Notes under the pieces: model-generated
The model's input: the letters and a program-made list of their open reading frames with translations, nothing else
Told to the model about the DNA's origin: nothing
Database searches by the model: none
Made by a program: the position numbers and the translations under genes
From: Acidobacteriota bacterium
GTDB lineage: Bacteria; Acidobacteriota; Vicinamibacteria; Vicinamibacterales; UBA2999
DNA: 33,578 nucleotides
Direction: 5' to 3'
NCBI GenBank assembly: GCA_016213695.1
Contig: JACQZV010000117.1
Location: forward strand, 1-33,578
Part shown: piece after piece, positions 30,118 through 33,578 of the stretch
How positions within the stretch are numbered: position 1 is the stretch's first letter
How the letters are laid out: every line of letters starts with the position of its first letter

Positions 30118-30553
30118 GGATATCTTCGACGTAGTGGTCGTCGCTGACGATCACCACCATCAGCGACCAGGGGCGCACCTGCGCGAGCGTCTTCGACACC
30201 TGCTCGTCGGTGGCCGACGCGGTACGGACGACAAACGTGGCGGTGTGCACGCGGCGATCGCTGCAGGCGCGGCCGATGCGCGCCGCGGCCGCCGCGTCAC
30301 TGCCGGCCGCCGCCACCATCACCGCCAGGTCGCCTTCCGCGATGTCGTCGATGAGGCGGCCGCCGCGATCGGTGGCCGCCGAGGCCGGGAAGAACGTGAC
30401 GCCGCGCCACGAGCCCTCCGCCAGCCTGGCCACAATCGCATCGCAGGACGGATCGAGCGCGATGACCGTGACCACCCGCGCCACCGCGGCGGGGGTCGGC
30501 ACGCGGAAGCGCGCTTCGGCCGCCGAGCTCATGCGGGCTGATTCGCTCTGCAT
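30101..30553 (-). CDS. Hypothetical protein of the catabolic gene group
   Basis: This 150-residue cytoplasmic protein has no recognised motif. It has two Rossmann-like stretches (ARVVTVIALDPSCDAIVARL, LAVMVAAAGSDAAAAARIGR) and ends in WSLMVVIVSDDHYVEDILRS. The pattern suggests an alternating alpha/beta fold. The start is uncertain: an ATG at 30532 may be preferred over 30553, and neither has a strong ribosome site. It lies 40 bases downstream of the Rieske gene on the same strand, so it may be in its operon. The 17-base overlap with the convergent aldolase gene is unusual but small. Confidence 0.5.
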   Translation of the reverse strand: MQSESARMSSAAEARFRVPTPAAVARVVTVIALDPSCDAIVARLAEGSWRGVTFFPASAATDRGGRLIDDIAEGDLAVMVAAAGSDAAAAARIGRACSDRRVHTATFVVRTASATDEQVSKTLAQVRPWSLMVVIVSDDHYVEDILRSFR

Positions 30554-30592
30554 AGGCTTTGGGCTTCGGGCTTTGGGCCTCGGGCTTCAGGA
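30554..30592. repeat. Short degenerate tandem repeat (GGGCTTC/GGGCTTT units)
   Basis: This is a run of six or so heptamers (AGGCTTTGGGCTTCGGGC and so on) between the Rieske gene and the hypothetical gene. It is similar to 9409-9447. No coding or structural role is evident. Confidence 0.55.
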
Positions 30593-30593
30593 A

Positions 30594-31880
30594 CTACACC
30601 GTGGCCGGCGCCACGCCAGGCCGCGCGACGAGCGCGTCGCGCGCGCCGTCCTTGTACGGCTGGTCGGGCGGCAGCACGACCGACGCCGAGCGCACCTTCT
30701 GGTGCACCGGGTCGACCCCCGGCGGCGTCACGTTGTCCTCGACGAGCGCCTTGGTGGCGTGGAGCAGCCGCTGGCGCGCCATGATGATGCCGCTGTCGGT
30801 GGGGACGAGCGTCTCCTTCGTCCGATCGACGATCGGACCCATGCTTTCCTGGAGCGACTGGTCCTGCATCGCAAACCCTTCGATGCCGCTGTAGGTGCGG
30901 CCGGCCCGCTGGGCCTCGCGGTCCATCAGGTAGTCGTTGTCCTTGTTCGCCACGGGGCGGAACGTGCCGGGGACGACCCTGGCGTGGATGCCCTTGCCGG
31001 CGCGCATCGCCGCAAGCTCCGCGTCGGTCAACGGCCGCGTCGGATGGTAGTCGAAGTTCCAGGTCCAGCAGTGCTCGTCGTCGATCGGGATCCAGAAGTG
31101 GCCGTGCACCGAGTGGCCGCCGCGCGGTGCGATCATCGTGAACGACGGCATCACCCACTGCGTGATGCGCCAGTAGTAATTGCCCCCCTCGGCGTTGCGG
31201 CGCGCGCCGATGTAGAGGCCGCCGGGGCTTTCGACCACCTCGAACACCGGCCGCAGGTCGCCGAGGTTGTACTGATTGCCGCGCGCGCCCTTGAAGAGCG
31301 GATCGGTGTCGATGTCGCCCCGGTGCAGGAAGGAGACGTGGCTCGAGTCGATGCCCCCTTCCATCGCCTGCAGCCAGTTGCACTCCTGCGTGCGCTTCGA
31401 CATGTACGAGTGCGACCGCGGGACCGTGGCGAACTCCCACTCCGGAAGCGGCGGCTGGCTCTCAGGGGGCCCGAGGTACGTCCAGAGCACGCCGCCGCGC
31501 TCGACGAGCGGGTACGACTTCAGCTTCACCTTGCCCACAAAGCGGGAGTCCTCGGGCTCGGAGGGGATGTCGACACACTGCCCGGTGACGTCGAACTTCC
31601 AGCCGTGGTACGGGCAGCGGAGGCCGCACTCTTCGTTCCGGCCGAACCAGAGCGAAATGCCGCGGTGCGCGCAGAATTCGTCGATGAGGCCCAGCCGGCC
31701 CTCCGAGTCGCGGAAGGCGACGAGCCGCTCCGACAGCAGCTTCACGCGCACCGGCGGACAATCGCTCCCGGGCAGCTCCTCGGTCAGCAGCGCCGGAATC
31801 CAGTAGCTGCGGAACAGCCGGCCCATCGGCGTGTCGGGGCCCGTCTGTGTCAGCAGATCGTTCTGTTCGTTCCTGAGCAT
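30594..31880 (-). CDS. Rieske aromatic-ring oxygenase, alpha subunit (phthalate 4,5-dioxygenase-like)
   Basis: This 428-residue oxygenase component has the Rieske [2Fe-2S] site Cys70-x-His72 and Cys89-x-x-His92 (FCAHRGISLWFG, RCPYHGW). The mononuclear iron site has Asn168, Asp178, His181 and His186 (CNWLQAMEGGIDSSHVSFLH). The spacing and the LRNEQNDLLTQTGPDTPMGR start match the phthalate-dioxygenase group, whose members hydroxylate or demethylate aromatic acids. No reductase gene is in the window, so electrons must come from elsewhere. The ATG at 31880 has GAAGGAGA upstream. The promoter is clear (31909-31937). It is divergent from aroE. Confidence 0.9.
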   Translation of the reverse strand: MLRNEQNDLLTQTGPDTPMGRLFRSYWIPALLTEELPGSDCPPVRVKLLSERLVAFRDSEGRLGLIDEFCAHRGISLWFGRNEECGLRCPYHGWKFDVTGQCVDIPSEPEDSRFVGKVKLKSYPLVERGGVLWTYLGPPESQPPLPEWEFATVPRSHSYMSKRTQECNWLQAMEGGIDSSHVSFLHRGDIDTDPLFKGARGNQYNLGDLRPVFEVVESPGGLYIGARRNAEGGNYYWRITQWVMPSFTMIAPRGGHSVHGHFWIPIDDEHCWTWNFDYHPTRPLTDAELAAMRAGKGIHARVVPGTFRPVANKDNDYLMDREAQRAGRTYSGIEGFAMQDQSLQESMGPIVDRTKETLVPTDSGIIMARQRLLHATKALVEDNVTPPGVDPVHQKVRSASVVLPPDQPYKDGARDALVARPGVAPATV

Positions 31881-31908
31881 CCCGGGGTCTCCTTCGGTGA
31901 CCGCTCAA

Positions 31909-31937
31909 ATTATCCTGTAACCTCTACCGAGTGTCGA
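31909..31937 (-). promoter_or_regulatory. Strong sigma-70-type promoter of the Rieske gene
   Basis: On the minus strand TCGACA (31937-31932) and GATAAT (31914-31909) are 17 bases apart, each 5/6 to consensus. The ribosome site GAAGGAGA (31895-31888) follows. The -35 box lies inside the first codons of aroE, so the two divergent genes share control DNA and may compete. Confidence 0.7.
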
Positions 31938-32797
31938 CCGTCGATCGCTTTCTGCTGGCCGGGGTCATGGGATGGCCGGTGATGCATTCCCGCTCACCGA
32001 TGCTCCATAACTATCTGTTCGCGCGCTACGGGCTGGCGGGCACGTATGTGGCACTGGCCATCAGTCCGGAAAATCTCGCACCGGCGCTCCGCGGCTTGGC
32101 GCCGCTCGGCTTCTCCGGCTGCAACATCACCATCCCGCATAAGGAACGCGCCCTGGCGATTGTCGACGACGTCGATGACGTGGCGCGGAGGATTGGGGCA
32201 ATCAGCTGCGTGACCGTGCGGCCGGACGGCTCGCTCGCCGGCACCAACAACGACGCGTTCGGGTTCATACAGAATGTCCTTCAGCAGCACCCGGCGTGGC
32301 GCGCCGACGCGGGACCCGTGGCGGTGATTGGCGCGGGCGGCGGCGCGCGGGCCATCGTCTACAGCCTGGCCGACCGCGGCGCGCGCGAGATTCGCGTCGT
32401 CAACCGGACGCTGGCGCGCGCCGAGGCGCTGGCGCACGAGTTCGGGCCGCCCGTGTCGGCGTTCGCGTGGGACGAGCGACACCTCGCGCTCGACGGCGCG
32501 GCAATGCTCGTCAACACAACGAGCCAGGGGATGGTCGGCCAGCCGTCACTCGATCTCGCGCTCGACACGCTGCCCCTGCAGGCGCTCGTGTGCGACATCG
32601 TCTACGTGCCGGTGGAGACGCCGCTCGTCGCCGCCGCGCGCCGCCGCGGCAATCCCACGGTGGACGGCCTCGGCATGCTGCTCCACCAGGTGCGGCCGGC
32701 GTGGAAGGCCTGGTTCAGGCTGGATCCCGAGATCACGCCCGAACTGCGCGCGCACGTCGAGGCCACGATTCCCAGGACCACCGACGTCGCCGGATAG
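31931..32797 (+). CDS. aroE: Shikimate dehydrogenase
   Basis: This 288-residue NADP-dependent enzyme reduces 3-dehydroshikimate to shikimate. The substrate site has HSRSPMLHN (the SxSPxxHN motif), CNITIPHKERAL with the catalytic Lys, and TNNDAFGF with the catalytic Asp. The cofactor loop is VIGAGGGARAIVYSL, followed by NRTLARAE; the Asn-Arg-Thr favours NADP over NAD. The start is GTG at 31931; it places MSTVDRFLLAGVMGWPVMHS in register with other AroE proteins. It is not clustered with other aro genes. Its position beside an aromatic-acid gene group leaves open a catabolic quinate/shikimate role. The gene ends six bases before the transposase-linked repeat array. Confidence 0.92.
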   Translation: MSTVDRFLLAGVMGWPVMHSRSPMLHNYLFARYGLAGTYVALAISPENLAPALRGLAPLGFSGCNITIPHKERALAIVDDVDDVARRIGAISCVTVRPDGSLAGTNNDAFGFIQNVLQQHPAWRADAGPVAVIGAGGGARAIVYSLADRGAREIRVVNRTLARAEALAHEFGPPVSAFAWDERHLALDGAAMLVNTTSQGMVGQPSLDLALDTLPLQALVCDIVYVPVETPLVAAARRRGNPTVDGLGMLLHQVRPAWKAWFRLDPEITPELRAHVEATIPRTTDVAG

Positions 32798-32802
32798 GGG
32801 TG

Positions 32803-32892
32803 CGTAGTGTCCGGCTTTAGCCGGACCCGGTCGTACGTGGTGTCCGGCTTTAGCCGGACCCGGTCGTACGTGGTGTCCGGCTTTAGCCGGAC
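32803..32892. repeat. Three REP-like repeats upstream of the transposase, 33-bp period
   Basis: GTGTCCGGCTTTAGCCGGAC occurs three times, with the GTCC starts at 32809, 32842 and 32875. The period is exactly 33 bases, so the array reads as VSGFSRTRSYV peptide repeats in the frame of the transposase gene. The orientation is opposite to the copies after the gene. Confidence 0.9.
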
Positions 32893-32929
32893 CAGACCAG
32901 CATGGTACGACCGTTGCCTTGCGACCGGC

Positions 32930-33442
32930 ATGTTCACCGGCAGGCCGGAGCATCTGAAGACGTTCGACTACCTCGGCCTGTATCGATATTTCCTGACCTT
33001 CTGCACGTTCGAGCGACGCAGACTCTTCGTCACGCGCGATCGCGTGGCTGTAGCACGTACGCAATTCGTGCGCGCCGCCGCGGATGCCAACATGGCATTT
33101 CTTGCATACTGCTTCATGCCGGACCACGTGCACCTCCTGATGGAAGGACAGTGCGACAACTCGGATTGCCGACGATTCATCAGACGCGCCAAGCAGTTCT
33201 CCGGTTTTCATTACAAACACCGATACGGGGAGCCGCTGTGGCAGCGGTATGGATTCGAGCGGACATTGCGCCCTGAAGAAACTTCGTTACGGGTCGCGCG
33301 GTACATCCTCGAGAACCCCGTTCGAGCCGGCCTTGTCAGGCGGGTCGAGGACTATCCGTTCCTCGGATCGAGCGTGTACACCGTAGAACAGATCCTTGAA
33401 GCGGTACAGATGCGAGATACGTGGTACGAAAGGTCCGGCTGA
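32930..33442 (+). CDS. REP-associated tyrosine transposase (RAYT, Y1 family)
   Basis: This 170-residue Y1-type transposase of the TnpA-REP group nicks single-stranded hairpin DNA and is thought to spread REP sequences. The HUH metal motif is His66-Val-His68 in FMPDHVHLLMEG. The likely catalytic Tyr is Tyr95 in KQFSGFHYKHRYGEPLWQ. The ending LRPEETSLRVARYILENPVR-AGLV is typical of the family. I start at the ATG at 32930 because the longer frame back to 32807 only translates the repeat array. The stop codon is the TGA of a repeat unit. The gene sits between inverted repeat arrays, the layout of a RAYT with its own REPs, and it is probably intact. It may have produced the copies seen across the window. 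Confidence 0.9.
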   Translation: MFTGRPEHLKTFDYLGLYRYFLTFCTFERRRLFVTRDRVAVARTQFVRAAADANMAFLAYCFMPDHVHLLMEGQCDNSDCRRFIRRAKQFSGFHYKHRYGEPLWQRYGFERTLRPEETSLRVARYILENPVRAGLVRRVEDYPFLGSSVYTVEQILEAVQMRDTWYERSG

Positions 33443-33491
33443 AGCCGGACACTACGTACCGCGGGTCCGGCTGAAGCCGGACACTACATAC
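33433..33491. repeat. Two REP-like repeats downstream of the transposase
   Basis: GTCCGGCTGAAGCCGGAC plus ACTACGTAC or ACTACATAC begins at 33433 and 33465. The orientation is inverted relative to 32803-32892. The first copy contains the transposase stop codon (33440-33442). Confidence 0.9.
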
Positions 33492-33495
33492 ATCT

Positions 33496-33578
33496 TCAGA
33501 TCTTCGACCGGTAGTGATCCCAGGTCTTCCTGAACAGGCCCGGCGTCCAGAGCTTCTCGCGGCTCGCCTGCTGCTCCG
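33496..33578 (-). CDS. 3' end of an unidentified gene
   Basis: On the minus strand the last 26 codons read EQQASREKLWTPGLFRKTWD then HYRSKI and a TGA at 33498-33496. The frame is open to the window edge. The composition (Trp, Lys, Arg, no low complexity) looks like real protein C-terminus. The family cannot be judged from this length. Confidence 0.5.
   Translation of the reverse strand, partial: EQQASREKLWTPGLFRKTWDHYRSKI

Noticed and set aside
32803..32892. Three evenly spaced repeats, considered as a CRISPR array
   Set aside because: The spacers are identical 13-base pieces, the unit is palindromic over its whole length, copies are dispersed elsewhere, and there are no cas genes.

Overview
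The window is a 33.6 kb piece of a high-GC bacterial chromosome. It is packed with genes on both strands, has no gene-free stretch longer than 300 bases, and shows no rRNA, tRNA or CRISPR array. Three things suggest an Acidobacteriota soil lineage, probably Vicinamibacteria: dispersed palindromic repeats with the core GTCCGGCTGAAGCCGGAC (or its TTTAGC and GCCTGAAGGC variants), a REP-associated tyrosine transposase, and decayed Ser/Thr-kinase/TolB-type genes. This placement is inference, not read directly.

Layout. 1-5989: the 3' end of an ArfB-type peptidyl-tRNA hydrolase, a HicAB toxin-antitoxin locus whose hicA is frameshifted, a small coiled-coil protein, a Uup-type ABC-F ATPase, a diheme cytochrome c, and an Xre regulator/nucleotidyltransferase pair with its own operator. 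6041-10348: an Ada-type alkylation repair protein, a Tat-exported thiamine-diphosphate enzyme translationally coupled to a small cytochrome c, and an exported metallo-beta-lactamase-fold protein. 10457-11380: a periplasmic-binding-protein-like protein without an export signal.

24569-11465 (minus strand) is a 12-gene directon: DASS transporter, class II aldolase, EutA-like reactivase, fused ABC permease, ABC ATPase, two cupins, a substrate-binding protein, a third cupin, a bicupin, and two more substrate-binding proteins. Its oddest property is that five cupin barrels all carry an HQHFN signature and are interleaved with three paralogous binding proteins served by one permease and one ATPase. 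With the neighbouring catabolic genes this looks like an uncharacterised system for importing and breaking down an organic acid or aromatic compound.

24688-26495 is a scrap-yard. It holds two internally deleted kinase/TolB fossils, a nucleotidyltransferase with a small partner, a decayed second copy of that partner's 3' end, and a VapBC-type module with a perfect operator palindrome. 26495-31880 carries further catabolic genes: a 4,5-dihydroxyphthalate decarboxylase homologue, an alpha/beta-hydrolase with a Cys nucleophile, a PanB-superfamily protein lacking key acidic residues, an HpcH/HpaI aldolase and a Rieske oxygenase. After them come a shikimate dehydrogenase, the transposase between inverted arrays of the repeats, and the 3' end of an unidentified gene.

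The repeats affect genes in two ways. Four genes (uup-like, ada-like, alpha/beta-hydrolase, transposase) take their stop codon from the repeat in the same frame (TCC-GGC/GCC-TGA). The ABC ATPase carries two repeat units in frame inside its coding sequence.
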